A stretch of DNA of 64,000 nt from Tepidisphaeraceae bacterium (GTDB lineage Bacteria; Planctomycetota; Phycisphaerae; Tepidisphaerales; Tepidisphaeraceae), in assembly GCA_035998445.1 (NCBI GenBank), contig DASYHQ010000052.1, positions 124,001 through 188,000 on the forward strand, in the 5' to 3' direction. Position numbers and translations under genes: made by a program. This document shows, piece after piece, positions 33,082-41,760 of the stretch. The notes beneath the pieces were generated by a model. It was not told the origin of the DNA, made no database searches, and saw nothing but the letters and a program-made list of their open reading frames with translations. Numbering within the stretch: position 1 is the stretch's first letter; each line of letters starts with the position of its first letter.

Positions 33082-33165
33082 CGTTTAGCCGCGAGCTTGC
33101 TCGCGGATATGCTCGATGGTTTGTTCGGGATGGCGCGGAAGCGCGAGCAGGCTCGCGGCTAAACG
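33082..33165. repeat. Palindromic repeat family B, copy 1
   Basis: An 84-bp inverted repeat with ends CGTTTAGCCGCGAGC and GCTCGCGGCTAAACG. The CGCGAGC core is repeated within each arm. It lies between the GAF/receiver gene and the FKBP gene. Copy 2 is at 53151-53209. Confidence 0.8.
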
Positions 33166-33228
33166 ACGGAATCGAATGCTCGCGGCCTGGGCCATGATGA
33201 ACGTGGTCCCTCATTGACGAGGAACTTT

Positions 33229-33672
33229 ATGAAAACGAAATATGCATTGTTGTCCGCCGTCGCCATCGCCAGCGTTTCGACGCTGTTGCTAGCTCAATCG
33301 CCCACGACCGCCCCGGCCGCCGGCCATGAACAGACGACCGCCAGCGGTCTGAAGTTCACGACCGTTCAAGAGGGCGACGGCGCCGCCAAGGCCGGTGATA
33401 CCGTGTGGGTGCACTACACCGGCACGCTGACCGACGGCACGAAGTTCGACAGCTCCGTCGACCGCGGCGAGCCCTTCAGCTTCGAGCTGGGCGCCGGCCG
33501 GGTGATCAAAGGCTGGGACGAAGGCGTGGCCGGCATGAAGGTCGGCGAGAAGCGCAAGCTCGTCATCCCGCCCGACCTCGGCTACGGCGCCCAAGGCGCC
33601 GGTGGCGCCATTCCCCCCAATGCCACCCTCGTCTTCGACGTCGAACTGCTCGGCGTCAAGCGCGGCCGGTAG
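33229..33672 (+). CDS. FKBP-type peptidyl-prolyl cis-trans isomerase, exported
   Basis: The ATG at 33229 has GAGGA seven nucleotides upstream and is preferred over an in-frame TTG at 33214. The 147-aa product has a signal peptide ([19 protein letters not shown]) and one FKBP domain from about residue 40. Typical residues are [46 protein letters not shown] and [14 protein letters not shown]. It catalyses proline isomerisation and probably helps fold proteins in the periplasm. It lacks the long N-terminal dimerisation domain of FkpA/Mip proteins, so it is a minimal FKBP. A textbook terminator follows. Confidence 0.94.
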   Translation: MKTKYALLSAVAIASVSTLLLAQSPTTAPAAGHEQTTASGLKFTTVQEGDGAAKAGDTVWVHYTGTLTDGTKFDSSVDRGEPFSFELGAGRVIKGWDEGVAGMKVGEKRKLVIPPDLGYGAQGAGGAIPPNATLVFDVELLGVKRGR

Positions 33673-33714
33673 CATCGCCCACGGGCGCGCTGGAGCGCAT
33701 CCGACTGAACCTAC

Positions 33715-33746
33715 GAGCCGCCGGTGTAAACCGGCGGCTCTTTTGT
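33715..33746 (+). terminator. Rho-independent terminator of FKBP gene
   Basis: GAGCCGCCGGT pairs perfectly with ACCGGCGGCTC around a GTAA loop, followed by TTTTGT. It lies 42 nt after the stop codon. Confidence 0.85.
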
Positions 33747-33769
33747 GCGCATAGGTGGAGGAGATTCCT

Positions 33770-33807
33770 CCGGCCCCTCTCCCACGAGTACATGGGAGAG
33801 GGGCCGG
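33770..33807. repeat. Palindromic repeat family F, copy 1
   Basis: A 38-bp hairpin sequence with arms CCGGCCCCTCTCCCA and TGGGAGAGGGGCCGG. Other members at 44.4, 44.6, 47.8, 50.1 and 62.9 kb share the CTCTCCC..GGGAGAG core with GTAC in the loop. Confidence 0.75.
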
Positions 33808-33922
33808 ATTTCGTAAGCACTCGTTCACCACGATCGATGTTTCAATGATTCCGTAGTGCTTATTCGTCGCGCGCCCACAAGTTCACCTCTGCCTTCACTT
33901 CCAGTACCATGCGCCGCCGCTG

Positions 33923-35410
33923 ATGACCGACACGTTGCCCCTATCCCGTTCCTCCATCCCGCGACCGCTGCGCACGATGCTCGACAACGGGCTCCTGCTG
34001 GTGCTGATCGTGGTGGCGGTGCTGGTGGGGCGGTTGGTGGACAACGAGGAACTCGTCGACCCGTACCGGGCCAACGTCATCCTTCGCATCGGCATCACGA
34101 TCGTGCTGGCGGTCAGCCTGCAGCTCATCAACGGCATCAGCGGGCAGTTCTCGCTCGGACACGCCGGGTTCATGGCGGTCGGCGCCTACCTCGGTGGCTA
34201 CGCGACGCTGGCCTACGGCGCCGCGACCAACGCCGATGACGAGACGATCGACTTCCAGCGGCCCGCGGCGATGGCCGGCTTCTTCGCGTGCCTGATCCTC
34301 TGCGCGGTCGTAGCAGCAGCGGTGTTGTACGGATTGTTCGCGCTCATCCGCCTGTCGCGCCGCCTGCATGGGTCGCTGCCACCGTTGCTGTTGCTGGCGG
34401 CGCTCGCGTGGCTGGTGTGGGATATTTCCAAGGCCTACCCGCTCGAGACCGTGCCGGCGTACCTTGTCTGGTCGCGCGGGTTCGCTGGCCTGAACGGCCT
34501 GTTCAGCTGGATGATCGAGGCGATGCAATCGCCGACGGGCCGGATCGATGGACTGCTGCCGACCGCGGCCCGCGAGCCGCTGGCGATGTTCATGTCGCTG
34601 CTGGGCGGTGGCGTGTGCGCGGCGATGGTGGGCTTCATCGTCGGCCTGCCCACGCTGCGGTTGCGCGGCGACTACCTGGCGATCGCCACGCTGGGTTTTG
34701 CCGCCATCATCAACGTCGTCATCTTCAATACGCAGGCGCTCGGTGGCGCGATCGGCCTGCAGGTGCCGACGTACTTCGCGATGAATGACGACGACGTGCC
34801 GATCCGCTTCATCGCGCCGTGGGTCTTTGCGGCCGTCATCATCACGACGGCGGTCGTGTGGCGGCTGGCGCGATCGCCGAAGGGCCGCGCGATCGTCGCC
34901 GTGCGCGAGGACGAGATCGCCGCTGCCGCCACGGGCATCGACGTCACGCACCACAAGGTGCTGGCGTTTGTCGTCGGTTCGTTCTTCGCGGGCGTGGCGG
35001 GGGCGCTGTTCGCCCATTTGTACGGTTACATCAACACGGGATCGTTCGAACTCGTGCGGTCGATCGAACTGGTCATCATCGTCACGATCGGCGGGCTTGG
35101 CAGCATTCCGGGCGCAATCATCGCTGCGATCGTGCTGACGTGGCTGCCCGAGTTCCTGCGCGACCCCACGAGCTGGCTGGCGCTGTTCGCGAGGCCGTTC
35201 GGCGTGGCGTCGGCCGACGAGCTAAACCTGTCGCCCTGGCTGACCGACCGGCTGGCCCAAGTGGGCGATTACCGGCTGGTGATCTACGCGCTGCTGCTGA
35301 TCCTGATCATGATCGCCCGCGCCAAGACCGGCAACCGCAACTGGCTGCCAAGGCGCCGCCCGCGACCGGCGGCCGCGGCGCCGGTGGCCACGGGACAATC
35401 GCTGCCCTAA
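33923..35410 (+). CDS. livM: Branched-chain amino acid ABC transporter permease LivM
   Basis: The 495-aa inner-membrane permease has about ten membrane segments and the LivM signature ISGQFSLGHAGFMAVGAYLGGY near residue 75. Later segments such as LRLRGDYLAIATLGFAAIINVVIFN and GLGSIPGAIIAAIVLTWLPEFLRD match the conserved cytoplasmic coupling region. It is longer than typical LivM (about 320-430 aa) because of an insertion at about 130-230 that adds two hydrophobic segments. Together with LivH and a periplasmic LivK it would import branched-chain amino acids, urea or other amides. The LivK and LivH genes lie 8-9 kb downstream in the same orientation, separated by four genes, and no LivG or LivF ATPase is present in the window. 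Confidence 0.92.
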   Translation: MTDTLPLSRSSIPRPLRTMLDNGLLLVLIVVAVLVGRLVDNEELVDPYRANVILRIGITIVLAVSLQLINGISGQFSLGHAGFMAVGAYLGGYATLAYGAATNADDETIDFQRPAAMAGFFACLILCAVVAAAVLYGLFALIRLSRRLHGSLPPLLLLAALAWLVWDISKAYPLETVPAYLVWSRGFAGLNGLFSWMIEAMQSPTGRIDGLLPTAAREPLAMFMSLLGGGVCAAMVGFIVGLPTLRLRGDYLAIATLGFAAIINVVIFNTQALGGAIGLQVPTYFAMNDDDVPIRFIAPWVFAAVIITTAVVWRLARSPKGRAIVAVREDEIAAAATGIDVTHHKVLAFVVGSFFAGVAGALFAHLYGYINTGSFELVRSIELVIIVTIGGLGSIPGAIIAAIVLTWLPEFLRDPTSWLALFARPFGVASADELNLSPWLTDRLAQVGDYRLVIYALLLILIMIARAKTGNRNWLPRRRPRPAAAAPVATGQSLP

Positions 35411-35448
35411 CGTTGCCGTCGGCCTTCTCGCGGTCGCCCGCCTTGCCT

Positions 35449-35550
35449 GTCATCTCGAAGGGAGCGACAGCGACCTGAGGGATCACGACTGACTGACGGT
35501 GCGGGCTGTGGGAGATCCCTCAGGTCGCTACCGCTCCCATGGGGATGACA
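35449..35550. repeat. Palindromic repeat family A, copy 2
   Basis: This element of about 102 bp starts TGTCATCTCGAAGGGAGCGA and ends CCCATGGGGATGACA, with arms sharing CGACCTGAGGGATC. It lies between livM and the O-antigen ligase-like gene, in the likely leader of the latter. Confidence 0.85.
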
Positions 35551-35641
35551 CGTGGAGAAGCGAGCGTTAGGCTCGGGGTTCTTTAGCTACGCGTTCCACA
35601 CGACCGAATCGCACCCGCGTGATACGATTCCCAGCCTCACT

Positions 35642-37927
35642 ATGACGCGCGCCCCGCTACTTATCGATGATGATGCCCCACCGATCGCGAACTGGATCGA
35701 CCGGTTGGCGTTGTTGATTGCGTTGGCGATCGTCGTCGCCCGCTGCACGATGCTGGAGACGATCCGCGAGCCCCTGGAGATCGCAGCCGGCGGTGAAGCG
35801 GTGCCGCGCGGTGCGGGGGCCACCAGCGCGCTGGTGCTTAGCATGCTGGCGGTCGTGCCGGCGATGCTCGTGCTGCTTCGGCGGGTGATTGATCCGACAT
35901 TCATCATCAGCCGCTCGTTCGCGCTGCTCGGCCTGCTGTTGCTGGGCGGCTGGGCGATCGCCAGCGCGCTCTGGGCGGCCGACGCGTTCCTGGCAGTTGT
36001 GTCGGCGGTCAACTGGCTGTCGGCGATGACCCTTGCATGGGCGGTCGCGCAGCTCGTGCGAACGGAGAAGCGAGCCCGCATTGTCGCGGGCGTGGGCGTC
36101 GGGCTGCTCTTGATCTTCATCACGCAGGCGGCGTTCTACCGCTTCGCTGAACTACCGGCACTACGGGACAACGTCGCTGAAAACCGCGCGAAGATCCTTG
36201 CCGACCGCGGATGGACGGAAGATTCGTTCGAGGCGCGGCAGTTCCTTCAGAAGATCTACAACGGCGAGATGGTCGGCTTCAGCGCCTCGGCCAACACGTT
36301 TGCGGCGCTGCTGGTCGTCACCATCATCCTCACGATCGGCCTAGCGCTGCAGCGCACGGGCGAGGGGTCGGGAAAGCTGACCGAGCGACTGAGAAGCTGG
36401 ACGCTGCTACTGGCCATTCCGATCCTGTGCGGCTGCATCGTCATCTGGCTGACGCACAGCCGGGCCGCCATCGGCACGCTGCTGCTGGCGGGCATGGCGT
36501 ACGCGTTCGTTGCGCTTCTGGGCCCACGATTGCGCACGCTACACAAGCCGCTGTTCGCGTTGGGCGTGCTGGTGGCGATCAGCGCGGTCGCGGTCATCAT
36601 CTGGCGTGGCACGACGACCGGCACGCTCTTCCACGACAGCCTCACCTTCCGCTGGCGCTACTGGCTCGGTGGCTTCCGCGTCTTCACCGAACACCCAATC
36701 CTCGGTGTCGGCTGGGAAAACTTTGGCCCGCATTACTTGGGCCAGCGCCTGGCGATCGCGTCCGAAGAGGTCCGCGACCCGCACAACCTCATCGTACGCC
36801 TGTTCGTCGAACTGGGCCTCATCGGTGGCGCGCTGGGTGTGCTGGCGATCGGCCGACTGATATGGGAGATGACGCGCCCCGCGGCTCGGCTGACTGACGA
36901 GTCGGCCACCGTCACGCCACCACCGCCACCACCGGCCGATGATGCGGATCAACCGCAGACGTCGCTGCTGTCGATGCTGATCGTCCCGGTCATGATCGCG
37001 GCCAGCGCGATGGTGCTGAACGCGATGGCCTCGATCGACTTGAACCAGTCGGCCGACTACATCGACTACGAGCTGCGCAAACGACTGCTGTACGGCGTGA
37101 TGCTGACGCTCGGCCTGCTCGCCGGCACGCTGGCTCGCCACGACGTGGTCGCGCGCCACGGCGGCTGGGTGCGCACGGCGCTGGTGATCGCGACGCTGCT
37201 GTTCCTGCTGCAGAACCTGATCGACTTCTCGATGTTCGAGTCCAGCGGCATGTTCGTGTTCGCGCTGCTGGCCGGTAGCGCGGTGGGCATAAGCACCGGC
37301 GCGATGTCAGCGGTCTCGCGCAACGCGGCGTCTTTCGTGCGGCGGATCGTGCCGCTTGGCATTGCTGCGGTCGTGTGGCTGGTCTTGCTGTTCGCGATCG
37401 TGATGCCGATCGGCCTGTCGGAAGGCGACGCCATCACCGCGGGCGAACTGCGACGGCTTGGCCGTCCCGGCGCCGCCGACCTGTACGGCCAAGCCTATGA
37501 CCGCGTCTCCTACAACGCCGACTACGCCTACCAGACCGCCCGTTCGCTGTTGGACGAGCGAGAGCCCATCGGGCCGTTCCGCGCTTGGATCGACCGCGCG
37601 ATCGCGACCAACCCGATGAGCGTGAAATCGTTGCTGCTGTCGGCACGGGTGGAAGCCCAGTTGCCCGAGCCGAACGTCGAACGCCTGCAACACGGGTACG
37701 ACCGGGCCGTGGAGATCGACCCACAAGCGGTTGAGATGAGGCTGGAGTACGCCGAGGCCCTCATCCGTTTCAGCCAACCTCAGCAGGCGGTCGAACAGAT
37801 GCGGCTCGCACTGGCGGCGAACGCGGGCCTGTCCCCCGACGAACCGAAGCGCCTGCCGATTGAACAGGTCGCGGCGATCGAGCGGCGGATCGCCGAACTG
37901 TCTGCGGCGCCGGCGGCAGCGCCGTAA
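35642..37927 (+). CDS. O-antigen ligase/polymerase-like membrane protein with C-terminal TPR region
   Basis: The ATG at 35642 gives 761 aa; an upstream ATG at 35552 would lie against the repeat. About ten to twelve hydrophobic segments occupy residues 20-600. The Wzy_C (O-antigen ligase) region centres on LTHSRAAIGTLLLAGM and on GGFRVFTEHPILGVGWENFGPHYL, with a periplasmic HNLIVRLFVELGLIGG. The C-terminal 160 residues are soluble and contain TPR-like helices (YDRAVEIDPQAVEMRLEYAEALIRF). This family polymerises or transfers glycans in the periplasm, such as exopolysaccharide or O-antigen. A TACGAT box lies 13 nt upstream of the start. No other polysaccharide genes are adjacent, so the glycan is unknown. 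Confidence 0.88.
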   Translation: MTRAPLLIDDDAPPIANWIDRLALLIALAIVVARCTMLETIREPLEIAAGGEAVPRGAGATSALVLSMLAVVPAMLVLLRRVIDPTFIISRSFALLGLLLLGGWAIASALWAADAFLAVVSAVNWLSAMTLAWAVAQLVRTEKRARIVAGVGVGLLLIFITQAAFYRFAELPALRDNVAENRAKILADRGWTEDSFEARQFLQKIYNGEMVGFSASANTFAALLVVTIILTIGLALQRTGEGSGKLTERLRSWTLLLAIPILCGCIVIWLTHSRAAIGTLLLAGMAYAFVALLGPRLRTLHKPLFALGVLVAISAVAVIIWRGTTTGTLFHDSLTFRWRYWLGGFRVFTEHPILGVGWENFGPHYLGQRLAIASEEVRDPHNLIVRLFVELGLIGGALGVLAIGRLIWEMTRPAARLTDESATVTPPPPPPADDADQPQTSLLSMLIVPVMIAASAMVLNAMASIDLNQSADYIDYELRKRLLYGVMLTLGLLAGTLARHDVVARHGGWVRTALVIATLLFLLQNLIDFSMFESSGMFVFALLAGSAVGISTGAMSAVSRNAASFVRRIVPLGIAAVVWLVLLFAIVMPIGLSEGDAITAGELRRLGRPGAADLYGQAYDRVSYNADYAYQTARSLLDEREPIGPFRAWIDRAIATNPMSVKSLLLSARVEAQLPEPNVERLQHGYDRAVEIDPQAVEMRLEYAEALIRFSQPQQAVEQMRLALAANAGLSPDEPKRLPIEQVAAIERRIAELSAAPAAAP

Positions 37928-37950
37928 TTCCCTTCCTACGCCGGTGCAAT

Positions 37951-37987
37951 AAAAAGGCCCGCCCGTGCATTGCTGCACGGGCGGGCC
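37951..37987 (-). terminator. Terminator of secreted unknown protein gene
   Basis: GGCCCGCCCGTGCA pairs with TGCACGGGCGGGCC around TTGC. On the minus strand the stem is followed by TTTTTATT, so it ends the minus-strand gene at 38013. It also lies between convergent genes and may act on both. Confidence 0.85.
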
Positions 37988-38012
37988 GTCGTTGGTCGGA
38001 TCGCTAAACGAA

Positions 38013-39152
38013 CTATTCGTCGTTGGTCGGGCCGACGGCGAGGATCCAGAGCTTGGCGAACGCCATCACCTGCTGCTTGGTGAGCTTGTTGGCGTTCAGG
38101 TGGTAGGTGACCTTGCTGCCGGTCACGGTCTCGCCGGACATCTGGTCGACGTACTCGACGGTGCCGGTGAGGCTGGGCACGCTGTTGTCGACGGCGAAGA
38201 AGGCATCTTCACTGGCATCAGGCGCGAAGGCAGCGGCCTCGCCACTGGCGGGGGTGTTGGCCTCCTCGTTCCAGCGGAGGTTAAACTCGTACTGGCCTTT
38301 GCCGTTGCTGGCGCGGTTGGCGTCTTCCACCCACTTGATCGTGCCGGTGACCGTGTCGGTGACTTCCTTCCCGTCGGCAGTGTAGCTGAACTTGATGCCG
38401 TCGGTGAGGTAGTTGCCGGTCTCGTAGTCGTAGTCGAGCCGACCGTTGACGGTCGTGCGCGGGTAGCTGTTGGCCGGGCCCTTGGCGAGCGTGATGCTCT
38501 CGAAACGCATCGGGTCGACGCGCTGCACGGTCTTGGTCACTTCCTTGCCACCCACGATTCGCTTGTAGGTGTAGCTGGTGAGGCCTTCCTTCTTCTCGGC
38601 CTTACCGATCAGCTTCCCGTCGAACTTGTCCTGGAAGCCCTGGGCCGCACCCATCGTGTCGACCGCAATGCGCAGCGGGCGGTCGTCCTTCACGTCGCCT
38701 TGCAGGATGAAGGCGCCGGTGTTGGTGTCGATCGGCACCACGCCGACCCACTTGCCGACCGTGCGCTTCTGCGAGAGGTTGTTGGGGTTCAGCACGATCA
38801 GGTTCAGGTCGAACGTGAGCTTGGCGTCCTGCTTTTTGCGACCGAGCACGTTCGTGTACAGGTTGGGCTGGCGGTTGACCTCGCCGCTGAACTGCGAGGT
38901 CTGGGCGACGGTGAGATTCACGTCGTACTTGTCGACCGCGCCGACCGCCGCCGAGCCGGCGCGCAGGTCGCCGGAGCTGTCGAGGTTCGTGCGGGTGTTG
39001 AACTGGATGTCCATCGTGCCGGAGATGGCATCCTTCATCTCGGTCGGCACTGCGGCGCCACCGGCGGCCGCGGGTTGGGTTTGGGCGCCGACGAACGCCG
39101 GTGCCAGGGCCAGCGACGTGGCCGCGATAAGCGTAGCGAACTTCACCATCAT
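38013..39152 (-). CDS. Secreted protein of unknown function
   Basis: The ATG at 39152 has GGAGGA five nucleotides upstream and gives 379 aa. A signal peptide is clear (LIAATSLALAPAFVGAQTQ), so the protein is exported. The mature part is rich in beta-strand-forming and charged sequence, for example GTMDIQFNTRTNLDSSGD, NLTVAQTSQFSGEVNRQPNL and LTSYTYKRIVGGKEVTKTV, with no Cys and no transmembrane helix. I do not recognise a family. It ends in a strong terminator shared with the convergent O-antigen ligase-like gene and is transcribed away from the membrane-protein gene at 39349, which starts about 200 nt away. It may be a periplasmic or matrix protein; nothing else can be said. Confidence 0.7.
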   Translation of the reverse strand: MMVKFATLIAATSLALAPAFVGAQTQPAAAGGAAVPTEMKDAISGTMDIQFNTRTNLDSSGDLRAGSAAVGAVDKYDVNLTVAQTSQFSGEVNRQPNLYTNVLGRKKQDAKLTFDLNLIVLNPNNLSQKRTVGKWVGVVPIDTNTGAFILQGDVKDDRPLRIAVDTMGAAQGFQDKFDGKLIGKAEKKEGLTSYTYKRIVGGKEVTKTVQRVDPMRFESITLAKGPANSYPRTTVNGRLDYDYETGNYLTDGIKFSYTADGKEVTDTVTGTIKWVEDANRASNGKGQYEFNLRWNEEANTPASGEAAAFAPDASEDAFFAVDNSVPSLTGTVEYVDQMSGETVTGSKVTYHLNANKLTKQQVMAFAKLWILAVGPTNDE

Positions 39153-39348
39153 GCGAGTCCTCCTTCTGTTGGGATATTGCGGATTGAAACATGAGTCGCG
39201 CCGCGAGGGAAGAGGGCACGCGTTATAAAGCGAGACTTGGGTTGGAGGCGATGGAAAGCGCCGCCACGGCAGTGGCGGGGTGTTGAGGGAAGAATGGTTG
39301 TGAATGTTGGTCGTGGTCCGGTTGAAGCGACTCCTGTACACTCTCGCC

Positions 39349-40554
39349 GTGTCGACCGCGCAACCCTTCTCTACATCATCGTCACCGTCGTCGTCATTAC
39401 TGCGTGCGCTCGTGTGGGCGGTATTTTTAGGGGTGTCGTGGACGTGGTGCATCGGCATGTTCCTGCCGGTGTTGCTCGTGCGCGATTACGGGACGGTCGC
39501 CTGGTGGGTGTTCGCGGTGCCGAATGTAATCGGGGCGGCGGCGATGGGGTCGGTACTGTCGCGCCAGGGGCACAGCCTGGACATGACCGCATCGCACCGG
39601 TCGGCGTGCGTGGCGTTCTCGATCGTCACCATCGCGTTTCACTTGCTGTTTGTCGTCGTTCTCGTGCAACTGGCGCCACCAGCGTCCAACTGGGCCACCA
39701 GCGCCGGGCTCTTCCTGCTGTTCACACTGCTCGGCGCGTGGCGGCGGGGCATCGACCTGTTCTGGGCGGCGCTTGTCTGGGTCATCTCGGTCGCGCTGCT
39801 GGCGATCGTTTACCGCAATCGACCCGACGCGATCGAAGGCGCGCCCGGCGCGATCGTCGCGGGGCGCGATCTGGCGTTTCTCACGCCCGTCATCCTCTTC
39901 GGCTTCCTGCTCTGCCCGTACCTCGATCTGACGTTTCATCGCGCCCGCAAGGCGCTGCAACCGCTCGCGGCGCGCACCGCCTTCACGCTTGGCTTTGGCG
40001 TTTTCTTCCTTGCGATGATCGTCGGCACGCTGATCTACGCCAAGGCGTTGCCCGGCATCCTCAGTGGCACCGCGGCCACGGTCGGCACCACCGTCGCCGC
40101 CGCCCTTGCGCTGCACATGGGACTGCAGACCGGCTTTACCATCGCGGTGCACGGGCGGGAGGCGAAGGGCGTCCTAAGGTGGGGCGTGATGCCGATCCTG
40201 CTGGCGGCGGCGATCGTCGGCGCGATGTACGCCGTCTTTTCGCGCAACGCCGACGACAACGGGATGAACGTTTTCGAAGGCAGCTACCGCGTCTTCATGG
40301 CGTTCTACGGGCTCGTCTTCCCAGCCTACGCCTGGATCTGCATGCTGCCCACGTGGCGCCGGCCAATGCCACCGACGCGCCGGATGGTGATCGTGTGGCT
40401 GCTGGCGATGCTCGTCGCGGCGCCGATGTTCTGGATTGGCTTTATCGATCGCCGCGAGATCTGGCTGCTGCCGGGCATTGCCGTCGTGCTGCTGGCGCGA
40501 CTGGCGGTTCCCAAGCAGCCACCGACCCTTGTCCCGGACGAACCGGCGACCTGA
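39349..40554 (+). CDS. Polytopic membrane protein of unknown function
   Basis: About 401 aa from GTG 39349, or 416 aa from ATG 39304. The GTG is preferred because a TACACT box ends 6 nt before it and would leave a leaderless transcript. Ten or more hydrophobic segments span the protein, for example ALVWAVFLGVSWTWCIGMFLP, VAFSIVTIAFHLLFVVVLV, LAFLTPVILFGFLLCPYLD, FTLGFGVFFLAMIVGTLIY and LPGIAVVLLARLAV. CPYLDLTFHRARK in a loop may be functional. No family was recognised. The gene lies 9 nt before the M24-like peptidase gene on the same strand, so the two are probably co-transcribed. Confidence 0.75.
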   Translation: MSTAQPFSTSSSPSSSLLRALVWAVFLGVSWTWCIGMFLPVLLVRDYGTVAWWVFAVPNVIGAAAMGSVLSRQGHSLDMTASHRSACVAFSIVTIAFHLLFVVVLVQLAPPASNWATSAGLFLLFTLLGAWRRGIDLFWAALVWVISVALLAIVYRNRPDAIEGAPGAIVAGRDLAFLTPVILFGFLLCPYLDLTFHRARKALQPLAARTAFTLGFGVFFLAMIVGTLIYAKALPGILSGTAATVGTTVAAALALHMGLQTGFTIAVHGREAKGVLRWGVMPILLAAAIVGAMYAVFSRNADDNGMNVFEGSYRVFMAFYGLVFPAYAWICMLPTWRRPMPPTRRMVIVWLLAMLVAAPMFWIGFIDRREIWLLPGIAVVLLARLAVPKQPPTLVPDEPAT

Positions 40555-40563
40555 GACAAACCT

Positions 40564-41676
40564 ATGACCAACACCGACGAAATCTCGATCAAAACCGACC
40601 GCCTGACCGCATTTCTGGACCGCCACAAGCTGGACGGTGTGTGGCTGCAGAACCGCAACAACTTCGCCTGGATCACCGGCGGGCGCGACAACCACATCGC
40701 CAACAGCACGCCCGTGGGCGTCACCGCGGTCTTCGCGACGCGCGATCGGCGCGTCTGCTTCGCCAACAGCATCGAGGCGCCGCGCATGCGCACCGAGGAA
40801 CTGGTCGACACGGACCTCGAGACGATCGACTTCCCCTGGTACGACCGCAACGCCGCCAAGATCGTCATCAGCCAATCGCTGGGCGGCAAGCGCGTGGCGG
40901 CCGACACCGACACCACCGGCTTGAACCTCCAGCCGCTGCCCGACGACTTCGCCGAACTGCGCTGGTCGCTGACCGATGCCGAGATTACCCGCTATCGCGA
41001 CGGCGCCGCCCGCGTCAGTCGCGCGATGGAGTCGGCATGCCGCGAGGTTGAACGCGGTATGACGGAGCACGAGATCGCCGGCCTGCTCGATCATCACGTG
41101 CACGCGCAAGGGGCTAATCCCACGGTAACGCTGATCGCCGCCGACGAGCGGATCTGCCGGTACCGCCATCCGATTCCGACGAATAGCCGCCTTGCGCGTT
41201 ACGTCATGCTGGTATCGTGCGCCGAGTTCGGCGGGCTCATCTCGTGCATGACGCGCTTCGTGCATTTCGGGCCCATGTCGGATGAGTTGAAGAAGAAGCA
41301 TCACGCGATCTGCCAGGTGGATGCCGCCGTCAACCTCGCGACCAAGCCCGGCCGCACGCTGGGCGAGATCTTCACCGACCTGCAGAAGGCCTACGCCGAC
41401 CATGGCGGCGCCGACCAGTGGAAGCTGCACCACCAGGGCGGCAGCACCGGCTACGCCGGCCGCGAGGTCGTCGCCAACCCCAGCAGCGACGTGAAAGTGG
41501 TCGACAACCAAGCCTTCGCATGGAACCCCTCCATGGTCGGCGTAAAGTGCGAAGACACCGTCCTCTGCACGCCCAGCGGCATCGAAGTTCTGACCGCCCA
41601 CAGCGAAAGCTGGCCCACGATCACCGGCGAGTTCAACGGCCAATCGCTCCGCCGGGCGGACATGCTGGTTCGGTAG
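40564..41676 (+). CDS. M24-family (pita-bread fold) peptidase homologue lacking most metal ligands
   Basis: The 370-aa protein has the two-domain layout of Xaa-Pro aminopeptidase/creatinase proteins. It has an N-terminal domain (LTAFLDRHKLDGVWLQN) and a C-terminal pita-bread domain from about residue 135 (SLTDAEITRYRDGAARVSRA). In metal-dependent members two Asp, one His and two Glu bind the metals. Here the positions aligned by eye read C219/A220 (VSCAEFGG), C228 (SCMTR), H289/H290 (KLHHQGG), N321 (AWNPSM) and E330 (CEDTVL), so only the His and last Glu survive. Metal-free relatives such as creatinase exist, so it may be a metal-independent hydrolase or a binding protein. It precedes livK by 84 nt and may share its substrate context. 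The family is firm and the activity doubtful. Confidence 0.8.
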   Translation: MTNTDEISIKTDRLTAFLDRHKLDGVWLQNRNNFAWITGGRDNHIANSTPVGVTAVFATRDRRVCFANSIEAPRMRTEELVDTDLETIDFPWYDRNAAKIVISQSLGGKRVAADTDTTGLNLQPLPDDFAELRWSLTDAEITRYRDGAARVSRAMESACREVERGMTEHEIAGLLDHHVHAQGANPTVTLIAADERICRYRHPIPTNSRLARYVMLVSCAEFGGLISCMTRFVHFGPMSDELKKKHHAICQVDAAVNLATKPGRTLGEIFTDLQKAYADHGGADQWKLHHQGGSTGYAGREVVANPSSDVKVVDNQAFAWNPSMVGVKCEDTVLCTPSGIEVLTAHSESWPTITGEFNGQSLRRADMLVR

Positions 41677-41679
41677 GGA

Positions 41680-41708
41680 TTGCCGCGGTTGCACGTAACT
41701 CGTACAGT
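41680..41708 (+). promoter_or_regulatory. Candidate livK promoter
   Basis: TTGCCG (41680-41685) and TACAGT (41703-41708) are separated by 17 nt, 53 nt before the livK start codon. A GGGAG site lies just before the ATG. Confidence 0.5.
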
Positions 41709-41760
41709 GCGCGCAGGTCATCACCGCCGCGCATCGGTGCCGGTAAATACGGGAGAACAT

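Noticed and set aside
33770-33807. Second terminator of the FKBP gene
   Set aside because: The hairpin matches repeat family F and has no U tract; the real terminator is at 33715-33746.
39237-41051. A 604-codon plus-strand frame rich in Arg
   Set aside because: It is a shadow of the membrane-protein and M24-like genes in another frame; the Arg/Ala-rich composition is typical of GC-rich off-frame translation.
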